Notes: generated by a model not told the origin, from the sequence alone. A stretch of 64,000 bases of DNA from Mesorhizobium sp. L2C084A000 (GCF_000502875.1 NZ_AYWX01000001.1:927977-991976), one strand, 5' to 3'. Counted from the stretch's first letter, positions 35,739 through 45,203 are shown. A program made the numbers and translations.

Positions 35739-37385
35739 ATGCGGCGTCAAGATCCTCCGCGCTTTGCGGCAAACACACTGATCCCTCTTCACAACCCGGT
35801 CTTTCGTTCTATCTGGACAGCCACGCAGATATCCAGCCTTGGCTGGCTGGTGCAGAGCGTGGCTATAAGCTGGCTCATGGCCACGATTTCAGCCTCCGAT
35901 CTGATGGTTGCGCTCGTACAGGCTGCATCGACGCTGCCCGCGTTCTTCTTGTCGATCCTTGCTGGAGCCATTGCAGACAGCTTCAGCCGCCGTGGCGTGA
36001 TGCTTGCCGGACACTGCCTGATCGCACTGGCATCCACGGCGCTGGCACTCTCTGTGGGACTGGGCTTTGCTAGTCCATGGCTGATCCTGGGACTGAGTTT
36101 CTTGGCCGGATGCGGCTTTGCCTTGAACGATCCAGCCTGGCACGCCTCGGTCGGCGATATCCTGGAAAAGCGCGACATACCCGCTGCAGTGACGCTGATG
36201 TCGGTGGGGTACAACGTGGTTCGGAGCATAGGACCGGCGCTGGGCGGTGTAATCTTAGCTTTGCTGGGCCCCCTTACGGCTTTCGCCCTCGCTGCGCTAA
36301 GTGACCTGGTCCCGTTGAGCGCTGTTCTGCGCTCACAGTGGCAAGTTCGCTCTTCGCCTCTTCCGCGCGAGCGGATGACTACGGCCATTCATGATGGCAT
36401 GCGATTCACGGCGATATCCTCAGAGATCAGAGTGGCGATCGTGCGTGCAACCCTGTTCGGGCTATCAAGCATCTCGATCCTTGCTTTGCTCCCCCTCCTG
36501 GTTCGCGACCAGCTGGCGGGAGGGCCAATTGTGTACGGCGTGCTATTGGCCGGCTTCGGCACAGGCGCCTTCATCGCCGGCATTGGCAGCAGCTACTTGA
36601 GACGCATCACGTCCCAGAACCGATTGATCACGCTCGCATCCGTTGCTTGCGCAACGTGCTGCCTTTTGATGGCCCTCACATCGTCGGTGGCTGTGGCGGC
36701 GATCGCGCTTGCAATCGGTGGCGCTGGCTGGGTTGTCACCTGGACCGGAACCGACGTGTGTGTGCAGTTGGCAAGCCCAAGGTGGGTCGTTGGTCGCACT
36801 CTGTCCATCTATTACGCCCTGACCTACGGCGGCATGGCAGCGGGTAGCTGGATCTGGGGTGCTGTCGCGCAGTACTATTCGCTGACGTGGGCTTTGGAAG
36901 GTGCTGCAGCGGCACTGTTGCTGGTCGCGGCTGTGGGAAAGCTATTGCCGGTGCGGCTATGGGAGGAATCGGATCAAGCGGCCGTCGACTTCAGGCCACC
37001 AGAACTGGCCCTCCCTTTGAAGCCCAGGAGCGGTCCGATCGTGATCAAGATGGAGTACTCGATACTCGAGGAGAGTATCGATGAATTTCTGAGCTGCATG
37101 CGCGAAAGGCGGCGCGTTCAGAGCCGCGCCGGTGCGCGGGACTGGACCCTCCAGCGCGACCTTCAGAAGTCGACGCTTTGGACCGAGACATTCCGCACGC
37201 CGACATGGACGGACTATCTTCGTCTAAACCATCGACTAACGGTGAATGACAGGGACATAGGCGAGCGCCTTGCCGCTCTGCACATGGGTGATTCTCCGCC
37301 TCGCATCTCACTTTCAATCGAGCGGTCGACAAGCCCCGCCCCCGGCAGCCAAGTCCAGCCTGTGCCTTTTGTATCGCGCCCGTGA
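35739..37385 (+). CDS. MFS transporter (MFS_3 / EntS-like) with soluble C-terminal domain
   Basis: This is a 548-residue inner-membrane transporter. About twelve hydrophobic segments span residues 25-410, with family motifs such as NPVFRSIWTATQISSLGWLVQSVAISWLM and AGAIADSFSRRGVMLAG. A soluble tail of some 130 residues (PLKPRSGPIVIKMEYSI ... WTDYLRLNHRLT) resembles the ABM-like domain on the C-terminus of many MFS_3 proteins. The start is either the GTG at 35736 or the adjacent ATG at 35739, behind GGAGGTGAG. The substrate is unknown; the family includes siderophore and small-molecule exporters. Confidence 0.85.
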   Translation: MRRQDPPRFAANTLIPLHNPVFRSIWTATQISSLGWLVQSVAISWLMATISASDLMVALVQAASTLPAFFLSILAGAIADSFSRRGVMLAGHCLIALASTALALSVGLGFASPWLILGLSFLAGCGFALNDPAWHASVGDILEKRDIPAAVTLMSVGYNVVRSIGPALGGVILALLGPLTAFALAALSDLVPLSAVLRSQWQVRSSPLPRERMTTAIHDGMRFTAISSEIRVAIVRATLFGLSSISILALLPLLVRDQLAGGPIVYGVLLAGFGTGAFIAGIGSSYLRRITSQNRLITLASVACATCCLLMALTSSVAVAAIALAIGGAGWVVTWTGTDVCVQLASPRWVVGRTLSIYYALTYGGMAAGSWIWGAVAQYYSLTWALEGAAAALLLVAAVGKLLPVRLWEESDQAAVDFRPPELALPLKPRSGPIVIKMEYSILEESIDEFLSCMRERRRVQSRAGARDWTLQRDLQKSTLWTETFRTPTWTDYLRLNHRLTVNDRDIGERLAALHMGDSPPRISLSIERSTSPAPGSQVQPVPFVSRP

Positions 37386-38120
37386 GAAAACCAAGACTTG
37401 TCTGGGCTTGGACACGGAACGAGCTACTCCTTAATTTGTTGAGCCTGCCCGGATTGCAAATCGTTCCGGCCGGTTAGGCGAGCATGAGGATTCGCGTGGC
37501 AATTATGTCCATCACGGGTCCCATGTTCAGCCCGAGACCCCCCTCTCTGCCGCCAGATCGGCTTGAGCACGGATTCAGGTCGCCTGTCCTTTGCATAGCG
37601 GCGGGCAACGAATAGCAAGGGGGCGGAGGGTATCCCCGTCTGCGAAGCGGGCAGAGGAGGAATCCGCAAGGCGGGTTGCTGGGGAGACGGGCCGCGCGCC
37701 TCTTTCCGCCTAGTTTTCTCCGTTACAAAGTCCCCCCGGGACGGACTGCCAGTTCACGCCAGGGCCAACAGCATGGTTGCTCGCACGGGCGACCGCCGCG
37801 TCTGCCGGTCCTGCGAGTAGAATAAGATCGGGAAGTGCGGCTTCATCCTCAATGCCAGAACTCGCGTCGCCGTACCGCGGCCGCCAGAGCCCCTTGCGCT
37901 GTCACGAGTCAGCCCACCTTTCTAGCTGGCAGCCCATCGGGAGCGGCTTCCGTGTCAACGCAGAACATGATGCATATTCCCAGCGCTTTTTGACGGAGCG
38001 AACTACAAAATGCAGAACACTGACTCTCCGCCAAATGAATGCTGCGAGCAAGCAGCAGGCGGAGGAACTCCGTCTGGGCTGAGTACCTGTTTCAACGCGG
38101 ACAAATAAATTGTAGCCAGT
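37386..38120. other. Intergenic before the transfer block
   Basis: About 735 bases lie between the MFS gene and the end of rlxS. There are some G/C-rich short inverted repeats, but I see no gene. This is where the cargo region meets the conjugation genes. Confidence 0.4.
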
Positions 38121-40091
38121 TCACGAAACGCCGGGCCCGCTCCTCTGGCGTCCGATCGTCCAGGAAATCCCCTCGGCGCGCACCACGCCAGACACCTCCT
38201 TGCCGATATGATGCTCAAGCACCGGCCGCCAAGGCACCAGCGTGAACTCGCGCGATTTCGCGATGACACCGTATTTTCCGCCGGCGAGCTCGACGCAGCG
38301 GCGCAGCGTACCGTCTATTCGATTGCCATGCTGCGCTTCAGAATACGAGAGCCCGAGTTCGTCCGAGAGCTGACTGGCAACACGGTTCAGCTCTCGTTGG
38401 CGCAGCATTGAAAGCATGTTGGCGCGATAGATGACCCGATCCTGCGCATCATGGGCAAGACCTTGCGCGATCAGCCACTGCTGTCGGCGGGCCTGGACCT
38501 GACGTACTTCGCGACCGAAGCCAGAGTCGCGCAAGGATTCAGGGTGGGCTGATACCAGCTCCTGGTCGATCCAGGTGGCGCCGTCGAAGCCTACTTGGCT
38601 CTCCAGCGGCATTGATGAGAGCTTGTCGACGACAACAGGCTGGGCCCTCGCTCGCTGACGCTCGTAATCCGCGACGCGGTTGAGATGGTCGGGCGCGACT
38701 GTCCATGTGCCGTCCGGCTCGCGCTCGACGCCACCGGTCGCACGGCGGATCGCCTCCAGTCGCCGCACGTGCGTTTCGGCAAAGCGTTCGGTGGCCGAGG
38801 GGTCATGCTTGAGATGGATATCGATGCTGTAGCGCCCGTCGTTGACCGTGGCGATGCCGGCAATTGTGCGGTCGACTTTTCTTGGCCCGGTGTCCCTCGG
38901 CCTGACCCGCACTATGCAGCCCTCTGGTGTCGGTTGGGTGGCCTCGCCTTTGCCGATATCAAAATAGTGGCTTTTGCCGTCCACGCCGTCGACGACGAGG
39001 TAATGGCGGTCAGTGATTTCGTCGGCCAGCCCGCGCCCGACGACACGTCCGACCACGGTTTGAGCCGACCCGTCGCATCGATCGTGGATAAGATGGTCGG
39101 CGGCACTGCGGACGAGCCCCTTGCCGGTCAGCTCGCGATGGATGGTCTTGACGATGTCGCCGCGCGCGCCGATGCGGCGTAGCGTGGCTTCGAGCTCATC
39201 CTCCAGGCGCCAGCGACCCGCAGGCATCTCCTCGGCGAGGCCCATCCGCTCGAGCTTGCGCAGGCGGCCCTGGTGCAGCGTCTGGCGAAAGGTGTCTCGG
39301 CTGGCCAGTGAGACACACCCCTCATCGTCGCGCATGCGCATCAGTTGCCGGTCGATGCTGGTGAAGCGTTCCTTCTCCATCTCCTGGCGCAAGCGCTGCT
39401 CGATCTCGCGGTCGGTGCGCGGGCCAAGGTCGAGGCTAACCAGTTCGGCTGCGCGCTCGCGCAAGCCAGAGGAGATGTAGTCCCGCGCTATGACGAGGTT
39501 CTCGCCGTGATTGTCCCTGCCGCGCACGATGATGTGGGTGTGGGGATGGCCGGTGTTGAAATGGTCGACGGCCACCCAGTCTAGCCTGGTGCCGAGGTCT
39601 TCTTCCATTTGCGCCATGAGGCGCCGGGTGAGCGGCTTCAGGTCATCATACTCGATACCGTCTTCAGGGGCGACGATGAAGCGGAACTGATGACGGTCAC
39701 CGTTCGCGCGATCGAGAAAGGCCCTGCCGTCCGCGCGGTCATTGTCGGCAGCGTAGAGCTCGCCACGCTCGCCTTCCCGGGTGACGCCGTCGCGCTGGAG
39801 GTAGCGGAGGTGCGCACGAGCCCCGTCGGCTCCCTTGCCGGCCAGCTTGACGATGCGTGCCTTGACGACTGCGCGCCGCTGCCGAAACGCCGCGTGGCGG
39901 TCGCGCGCTCTAAGAACGGCGGCAGCGGCCCCGCCGCGCCCCACCCGGCTTCCGATGAAGCGGCTGCCGCGTCCGCTCCTGCCGCCTGCTCGGTTGATCG
40001 CGGCCTGCACCTGGCCAGCGTAGCGTTTGCCCGCCTTCGAGCCGCGCGAGCCAATTTTGCCGAGCTTCGGCGTGAATTCGTCATCCTGCAA
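38121..40091 (-). CDS. rlxS: Relaxase RlxS (VirD2-like with DUF3363)
   Basis: This is a 656-residue conjugative relaxase that nicks oriT and leads the transferred strand. The N-terminal part is basic; the HUH motif is visible in DWVAVDHFNTGHPHTHIIVRG at about 175-195. ARDYISSGLRERAAELVSLDLGPRTDREIEQRL follows, as in VirD2/RlxS proteins. The C-terminal two thirds form a DUF3363 region (FDGATWIDQELV, ELNRVASQLSDELGL). The frame begins with a TTG at 40091 behind GGAGG; no ATG is available. It is the last gene of the rdfS-traF-transglycosylase-rlxS group, the order I know from ICEMlSymR7A. Confidence 0.93.
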   Translation of the reverse strand: MQDDEFTPKLGKIGSRGSKAGKRYAGQVQAAINRAGGRSGRGSRFIGSRVGRGGAAAAVLRARDRHAAFRQRRAVVKARIVKLAGKGADGARAHLRYLQRDGVTREGERGELYAADNDRADGRAFLDRANGDRHQFRFIVAPEDGIEYDDLKPLTRRLMAQMEEDLGTRLDWVAVDHFNTGHPHTHIIVRGRDNHGENLVIARDYISSGLRERAAELVSLDLGPRTDREIEQRLRQEMEKERFTSIDRQLMRMRDDEGCVSLASRDTFRQTLHQGRLRKLERMGLAEEMPAGRWRLEDELEATLRRIGARGDIVKTIHRELTGKGLVRSAADHLIHDRCDGSAQTVVGRVVGRGLADEITDRHYLVVDGVDGKSHYFDIGKGEATQPTPEGCIVRVRPRDTGPRKVDRTIAGIATVNDGRYSIDIHLKHDPSATERFAETHVRRLEAIRRATGGVEREPDGTWTVAPDHLNRVADYERQRARAQPVVVDKLSSMPLESQVGFDGATWIDQELVSAHPESLRDSGFGREVRQVQARRQQWLIAQGLAHDAQDRVIYRANMLSMLRQRELNRVASQLSDELGLSYSEAQHGNRIDGTLRRCVELAGGKYGVIAKSREFTLVPWRPVLEHHIGKEVSGVVRAEGISWTIGRQRSGPGVS

Positions 40092-40139
40092 GCGGCCTCC
40101 GATGAACCAGCAGCAAAATCAGAAGCTTGCCCGCCAGAC

Positions 40140-40208
40140 CCTCCTGGACCCGGAGGCAACCTCCTGGAAAAACGATGTGCAGACAAACACTTCGCCGCCT
40201 CCAGGAGG
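40140..40208. repeat. CCTCCTGG direct and inverted repeats upstream of rlxS
   Basis: CCTCCTGG occurs at 40140-40147 and 40160-40167, and its inverse CCAGGAGG at 40201-40208, inside the 186-base gap between the transglycosylase gene and rlxS. Such repeats close to a relaxase gene could form part of an origin of transfer. No nick site can be assigned. Confidence 0.3.
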
Positions 40209-40277
40209 CGCTGCCTTTATCTTGCCTTCCGCCGACCTGCCTCCCTGCCCCCGCCCGAACCACGGTAGCCGCTGCCC

Positions 40278-40964
40278 TCACCTGCGATCCGGCCGGCCTG
40301 ATCTTGCTCGCTCCGATCCGAGCGGCACCAGGAGTTGGCCATTCGGGCCGGTCACGGAAACACCGTTTCGGAGAAAAAACAGCGACTGCCCGGACGGGAT
40401 TCCCGGCGCGCTTTTGGAACGGGATTTGCCGGTGAGCGCGTCCATATCGGCGGCCGAAATGCCCGCCGCCTTGATCTCTTCCAGATACGAAACCGTCTCG
40501 CTAGGCAGCGGTCGCCCGCGCTGCAAATGCTGCTCGTAGCGCTCCGGCCCGGCGTTATAGGCTGCAAACAGGCCTGGAAATCCGAAGCGGTCATACATGG
40601 CGCGCAGATAGGCAGTGCCTGCCAGAATGTTGTCGCGAGGGTCGTGCGGGACGGCTCCCAGGCCAAGCTCTGCGCGCAACTCCTCGTAGGTGGCTGGCAT
40701 CACCTGCATGAGGCCAATGGCGCCGGCGCTCGACGTGACCGGCCGCCCATTGAGCGTCGTCTGCCCCCGGCTTTCGGCATCCATGACGGCATAAATCCAG
40801 GTCTGTGGAATGCTGAAACGCCGGCTTGCTTCGGCTACGAAGGGCTGCCATCTTGCAAGCTGCGGACTATGGGAGATGACGACCGGCTTCGTGTTGGTCG
40901 CGGCGGAACAGGAGCATGGTGCGAGACACGCCATGCCCAGCATAAGGAGGGTCACTCGGTCCAT
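40278..40964 (-). CDS. Lytic transglycosylase of the conjugation block
   Basis: This 228-residue secreted SLT-type peptidoglycan hydrolase has an N-terminal signal with a lipoprotein-like cysteine stretch (LLMLGMACLAPCSC). The catalytic glutamate is in YAVMDAESRGQ. The conserved GAIGLMQVMPATYEEL, DNILAGTAYLRAMYDRFG and FAAYNAGPERYEQH segments follow. It opens the cell wall for the transfer apparatus. It overlaps the traF stop by 13 bases. In ICEMlSymR7A an equivalent gene (msi107) sits between traF and rlxS. Confidence 0.9.
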   Translation of the reverse strand: MDRVTLLMLGMACLAPCSCSAATNTKPVVISHSPQLARWQPFVAEASRRFSIPQTWIYAVMDAESRGQTTLNGRPVTSSAGAIGLMQVMPATYEELRAELGLGAVPHDPRDNILAGTAYLRAMYDRFGFPGLFAAYNAGPERYEQHLQRGRPLPSETVSYLEEIKAAGISAADMDALTGKSRSKSAPGIPSGQSLFFLRNGVSVTGPNGQLLVPLGSERARSGRPDRR

Positions 40965-41500
40965 AGCGGCACGAGCCTCCCGAGGATGTTTTCGGCCGGC
41001 ACCGGCCCGAAATAGCGGCTGTCGAACGAGCGATCTTTATCGCTGCCGAGCAGGAAAACCTCGTCGGCGGCGAGTTTTCGGCATGCATTCCACCAAGGCA
41101 GCGGACGGTGCTGCGTGTCGGTTGCAAGCCGGCGCGCGGCTATCTCGCCGCCGATGATGATGGCGTCGCCGAAGGTGCAGACATGCTCGCCGGGCAGCGC
41201 CGCAAGGCGCTTGATCAGCGGCACGTTGCTGGGCAGATAAAAGCGTTCGGCGGCGAGATCGGCGACCGGTCTTGGCGGGTGGACGAGTACGAGATCACCA
41301 CGAGCGGGCGATCCGGATGCGACGCGATAGAGGCCGACCGGCGCACTCGCCGAGGCGTTCCAGACCAGCCAGGGCGATGGTTTGCCGAAGGCGGCGAAGC
41401 CGATCAGGCCAAGGCCGATTGTGGCAACGACGATCGTCTTGCGGGCTCGAATGCGCCGCAGATGGCTGCCGATCAGACGGATGGTGGGACGCCGGCTCAT
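40952..41500 (-). CDS. traF: Conjugal transfer peptidase TraF (signal peptidase S26 family)
   Basis: This 182-residue membrane-anchored serine peptidase matures transfer pilin. One N-terminal membrane segment (TIVVATIGLGLIGFAAF) is followed by the catalytic serine region NASASAPVGLYRV and the lysine region LIKRLAALPGEHV. GSDKDRSFDSRYFGPVPAENILGR is the S26 signature. Its ATG overlaps the rdfS stop (ATGA), showing tight coupling. This is the second gene of the rdfS operon. Confidence 0.92.
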   Translation of the reverse strand: MSRRPTIRLIGSHLRRIRARKTIVVATIGLGLIGFAAFGKPSPWLVWNASASAPVGLYRVASGSPARGDLVLVHPPRPVADLAAERFYLPSNVPLIKRLAALPGEHVCTFGDAIIIGGEIAARRLATDTQHRPLPWWNACRKLAADEVFLLGSDKDRSFDSRYFGPVPAENILGRLVPLWTE

Positions 41501-41766
41501 GAGCGGCCTCCCTCACCGGCCGAGCCGGATTCGTGCGCGCCATCCTCGGGCGCGGTCTCCTGCGCGTGCCCCTTCGACCAGTCGTCGAGTTCGTCGATGT
41601 GATAGCGGACATAGCGGCCGTGCTTGCGGAATTGTGGGCCACCGCCTTTGAGGCGCATCTTCTCCAGCGTGCGCTGGGACAGCCCGATATAGAAGGCCGC
41701 CTGCGCGGTGTTGAGAAACGGACTGCCCTTCTTGGCGCGGGCTGCGCGTTCGTTTTCGTCGTCCAT
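41497..41766 (-). CDS. rdfS: Recombination directionality factor RdfS (excisionase)
   Basis: This 89-residue AlpA/MerR-like winged-helix protein contains FLNTAQAAFYIGLSQRTLEKMRLKGGGPQFRKHGRYVRY, the DNA-binding core, with an acidic C-terminal tail. In ICEMlSymR7A, RdfS directs the integrase towards excision and its gene heads the operon with traF and rlxS. The same order and the ATGA overlap with traF are seen here. The matching integrase gene is not in this window, and the only recombinase (4409-5020) is broken. Confidence 0.92.
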   Translation of the reverse strand: MDDENERAARAKKGSPFLNTAQAAFYIGLSQRTLEKMRLKGGGPQFRKHGRYVRYHIDELDDWSKGHAQETAPEDGAHESGSAGEGGRS

Positions 41767-41935
41767 GATGATCCTCGGTTCGTTACGGGCAAGCGAAGCG
41801 AGGATCGGCGAGCGAGATCGTTTTGGGGACGGGCGAAGAGTGGGGGGCGAGTTTTCGCCGCCCCTTCGGCGGCCTCACGGGTCCTGAGAGAGGCCCTGCG
41901 CCGGTGGGCGGCGCAGGGCTTTGCGGGTCGGCCGG

Positions 41936-42259
41936 TCAGTCGACCGGGTTCCAGATGATGGCGTAAGTGTCGTCGTCATCCTGGCCGGCGGCGCGGCCCA
42001 GATTGGCGTAGAGCTTGCGCGGGCCAAACTCGGGGGCCGCAATCGACAGGCTCACATAGTCCTTGCCGGAGGTCTCGCCGGTGCGGATCCAGGCCGCACC
42101 CACTTCGACCCCTTGCGTCAGCACCCGGTAGTCCGGATGGGTGTCGGCGCTCTTTGCCTGATTGGGCACGATGTCGATGTCGGCGCGGACGCTGAGCGTC
42201 TTGAGCTGGCCCTTGTAGCCGCCGTTTTCCTGTTTGGTGACGTATCCGATTGCGGTCAT
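41936..42259 (-). CDS. DUF736 family protein
   Basis: This 107-residue protein begins MTAIGYVTKQENGGYKGQL, the standard DUF736 N-terminus, and contains HPDYRVLTQGVEVGAAW, GKDYVSLSIAAPEFGPRKLYANLG and a terminal YAIIWNP. DUF736 proteins are small beta-rich proteins found on rhizobial plasmids and ICEs next to transfer genes. Their function is unknown. An upstream extension of the frame (to 42616) has no support. Confidence 0.92.
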   Translation of the reverse strand: MTAIGYVTKQENGGYKGQLKTLSVRADIDIVPNQAKSADTHPDYRVLTQGVEVGAAWIRTGETSGKDYVSLSIAAPEFGPRKLYANLGRAAGQDDDDTYAIIWNPVD

Positions 42260-42837
42260 TTTCAGTCTCCTCTTGGTGCTCGCAGGGGACCATTCCCCTG
42301 CGATGGCGGACCGTGATGGGCGCGTCCGGACCGCCGGAACCGGCACGGCCGCAGCGATAGCGGAGGACCCGAGCGGGGAGTTTTTTTGAAGCGAAGCGGC
42401 GCGAGGAAGCCGCCGCAGGCGGCGGGGAAAAAGCTGCCGGCGAGGGTTTCGGGCCGGCCGGATCCGCCCATAGGTCGTCAAGCCAGGCGCAGGGGAATGG
42501 TCCCTGAGACACAATGGAGACAGGTTGCGCGATCGGGGGCACAACGAGCAGGCGGCAATATGCGGGGGGCCGGCGGCGCGGGCTCTCTCGGCAATCGGAT
42601 GTACAATTGGCGCCATGCGCCTGGCGCCTCAGCAAGCAATCCGGGGCGGTGCGGGGCTGCCGAAATGGGGGCGAATTGGCGTTGGAATTTATCGCACGCG
42701 GCACTGGCTCGGCAAGACGATCAATCGGAGCCGGCGCGGCCCGGAGCGGCGCGCGCGTCCTCAGCGGCAGTACTCGAGAAAACGCCGCTCGGGCCGTGAT
42801 CGACTATTCGCGCACGAACAGCGACTGCTTCCTTGCG
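42260..42837. other. Intergenic, GC-rich, no gene seen
   Basis: About 580 GC-rich bases with many long but featureless open frames on both strands, as expected from composition. The end of the broken gene at 42838-43417 may reach somewhat further into it. Confidence 0.4.
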
Positions 42838-43417
42838 CACAGATCGGCGAATAGGAAGCCTCGCGGCTGGTGTAGCTTTCGGCCGGGAATTTCACCCAGC
42901 GCGGCAGCCAGGTCTCAACCTGAAGCGGCCATTCTCGACGCCAGGGTAGTCTCGGTTTGGGACTCGACCTTCCAGGCGAAATTGCTGTCGGCGACATGCT
43001 TGAAGCCGATCTCGGTGAGCATCGAATCGGCGATTTCCTCGTCGCGCAAGCGATCGAAAAGCCATCGTCCGGTTGCCACCATATGCCCACGACGCGCACG
43101 AGATTGTCGTCGCAGAGCGCCCACCTTGCGCGCGAACATGCCGGCGGCAGCAAGGGGTCGCGATTGCCGCTGGCCACCACCGGGCAGGCCAATAGCTTGT
43201 GCCGCATTTGCCGAATGCGGTGTCAGCCTTGCAGCCGGCAAGGATGGCAGTCACCGTCTCGTTGGCTGCGCGCTGCGACCCGGGGCGCACCTTGGCGATG
43301 CAGATCGGCATAGTTCTGCATCGGGGCGGGTGAGTCCCGGGCGCCGTCGGGAATGGGCATCTCCTCGCTATCCGGCGTCGGCTCGGTCGTGGCCAGTTGA
43401 GCATCGGGCATCGTCAT
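42838..43417 (-). pseudogene. Unrecognised ICE gene broken by frameshifts
   Basis: A gene starts at 43417 with ATGA overlapping the ArdC-like stop (MTMPDAQLATTEPTPDSEEMP). Coherent protein text then jumps between frames: QNYADLH, then GSQRAANETVTAILAGCKADTAFGKCG, then CDDNLVRVVG, then TGRWLFDRLRDEEIADSMLT and GFKHVADSNFAWKVES, then VETWLPRWVKFPAESYTSREA. At least three shifts are needed to join these pieces. I do not recognise the family, but its place after an ArdC-like gene is a common arrangement on mobile elements. Confidence 0.6.
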
Positions 43418-44376
43418 GCCGCAGTCCCTTCTTGCGCCTCGCCTTCCGCATCGGCCTGAAGGCCAAGCAGGAAATCGGCGGCCTTCGAAGCGAGGCTGGC
43501 GGCACGGAAAATGGCGCGGTTGTCCTCGCGCAGCACCTTCAGCCATGAGCCGATGTAATCGGCGTGACGCACGGTCGGCTCGATGCCGAGATTGCTGCAG
43601 ACGAAGGCGGCAGTGATTTCGGCGACCAATTCTTCACGCGCGTAGGCCTTGGAGCCGAAGGAGCCGGAGAGGTCGCGAGCAAGCCGCGTCGGGTGGCCGG
43701 TCCAGTGGCCAAGCTCGTGAAAGCAGGTCCGGTAATAGTCGATCTGCTGATGGAACGCCGGCTGCGGCGGCACCTGAATGTGGTCGCTGCCCGGCATGTA
43801 GAAAGCGCGATCGCCGCCGACCCTGAAATCCGCACCACTGGCGCGAATCAGCGTTTCGGCCTGCGGCGCGATCTCGCACTGAGGCAGCGGCTCGGCGGGG
43901 GCATGGAGGTGTTCCGGAAGATTGTCGCACTGCGCGACATTAAAGACGGTAAAGCGCTTCAGAAAAGGCACGGCCTGTGGTGCATCGCCCTCGTGGCGTG
44001 CGCGCTCCTTCTCGTCCTTGGGGACAAAGCGGTCGGCATGCACGATGGTCGTGCCGCGCTCGCCTTTCCTGACATTGCCGCCCAGGGCAAGCGCCTGCCG
44101 GAAGGTCAGCCAATTCTGGCTGGGATAGCTGCGCTCGATGACGGCGCCCCACAGGATGAGGATATTGATGCCGGAATAGCTGCGCCCCGTGGACGCATTC
44201 CTCGGCAGGCCGAGGCCTGCTTTTGCGCTGCCCCATGGCTTGACCCATGGCACGGTACCGCGCTCCAGCTCGGCAATGATGCGGTCGGTGATCTCCTGAT
44301 AGAGGCTGGCGCCCGGGCGCCTGCCCTTGCCTGCGCCAGCCTCTCCGCTGGTGGTACGCTTGCTGTTTGCACGCAT
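43414..44376 (-). CDS. ArdC-like zincin (ssDNA-binding domain plus metallopeptidase)
   Basis: This is a 320-residue protein of the ArdC/DUF1738 type. The N-terminal ssDNA-binding domain shows LYQEITDRIIAELERGTVPWVKPW and SYSGINILILWGAVIE. The C-terminal zincin domain has the HELGHWTGH zinc motif and EELVAEITAAFVCSNLGIE downstream. Such proteins protect incoming single-stranded DNA or act against restriction after conjugation. The N-terminus is basic. It is coupled to the downstream broken gene by an ATGA overlap. Confidence 0.92.
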   Translation of the reverse strand: MRANSKRTTSGEAGAGKGRRPGASLYQEITDRIIAELERGTVPWVKPWGSAKAGLGLPRNASTGRSYSGINILILWGAVIERSYPSQNWLTFRQALALGGNVRKGERGTTIVHADRFVPKDEKERARHEGDAPQAVPFLKRFTVFNVAQCDNLPEHLHAPAEPLPQCEIAPQAETLIRASGADFRVGGDRAFYMPGSDHIQVPPQPAFHQQIDYYRTCFHELGHWTGHPTRLARDLSGSFGSKAYAREELVAEITAAFVCSNLGIEPTVRHADYIGSWLKVLREDNRAIFRAASLASKAADFLLGLQADAEGEAQEGTAA

Positions 44377-44914
44377 GTGTTATCCTCCGCTCACCAATCG
44401 CCGCGCCTTTCCCCGGAAGCGGGGTGGGCGGCGAGTCGCGACCGGAAGGGCCCGCCCAGTAGGCGGACCGCATCCGAAGGACCGGAACGAAGAGGAGGAC
44501 CCTGAGCGGCACGCGAAGGGTTGCGGGCTGCCGCAGCGGGTCTAGAAGGGAGTGCCGCCCCCCCCCGCGCCACCGGGAAAGGCCAACAGACAAACCGCGC
44601 CGCCCGCAAGGGCGGCGGCCGTCACAGCCCGAAGGGCTGCCCACGCCAAGGGGCGAAGCCGAATGGCCGAGACCGCCTGAGCTTGCCGAAGAAAAGCGGG
44701 CTCGGTTCACGAGCACCTGGTGCGCGTCGTCAGGCGCGCGGGCGCGCGCCAAGTTTTTTCGCACATGGTCAGGCGGCGCAGTTACGTCGAGAACCCAAAG
44801 GCACCGCCGCCGTGCGCGCGGCTTCCTCCGAAAACCAGCGCTCGCCTTTCAACAAATTGAGGCATTGTCCTAGACAATATTCCTGTCCGGATCATGATAG
44901 ATGCGGCGCGCCCG
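44377..44914. other. GC-rich stretch without recognised gene
   Basis: About 540 bases between the ArdC-like gene start and the end of the qseC-like gene. It is rich in G/C runs, including nine consecutive C at 44558-44566, and gives long meaningless frames. A promoter for the ArdC-like gene is expected here but I cannot place it. Confidence 0.4.
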
Positions 44915-45148
44915 CTAGGACCGGAGGCTGGACAGAATCTCGCACGGATCAGCGTCAATGGCCGCAGTTATGTCGAGAAACTCGATGACGTCGAGACGCC
45001 GCTCTGCGCCCTCGTACTTGGCCACGAAGGATTGGGGACGACCAAGCTTGTCAGCCAGCTGCTCCTGGGTCAGGCCTTTGGCCTTGCGCAGCGAAACCAG
45101 CTGGGCCAGAAACCGCTGGTGGCGGGGCGATCGAAGGGATTTGGGCAT
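44915..45148 (-). CDS. qseC: XRE-type repressor, QseC-like
   Basis: This 77-residue helix-turn-helix protein (FLAQLVSLRKAKGLTQEQLADKLGRPQSFVAKYEGAERRLDVIEFLDITAAIDADP) is divergent from a small DUF2285 gene. In ICEMlSymR7A the QseC protein has this size and layout, binds two operators between qseC and qseM, and controls the antiactivator QseM to set quorum-sensing and excision states. Two inverted repeats are visible in the shared 104-base intergenic region here. The name rests on context plus family, not on an alignment. Confidence 0.78.
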   Translation of the reverse strand: MPKSLRSPRHQRFLAQLVSLRKAKGLTQEQLADKLGRPQSFVAKYEGAERRLDVIEFLDITAAIDADPCEILSSLRS

Positions 45149-45186
45149 GGAGGCGAACCGGTCGGGTAAAGACCGGATCAGCGACT

Positions 45187-45203
45187 AATCCCGGTTTCGG
45201 ATT
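45187..45203. promoter_or_regulatory. Putative QseC operator 1
   Basis: AATCCCGGTTTCGGATT has inverted arms AATCC/GGATT and lies between the divergent qseC- and qseM-like genes, adjacent to a second site. Confidence 0.5.

Noticed and set aside
44558..44566. Run of nine C bases
   Set aside because: Could be a slippage site, but no gene spans it, so no phase-variation role can be argued.
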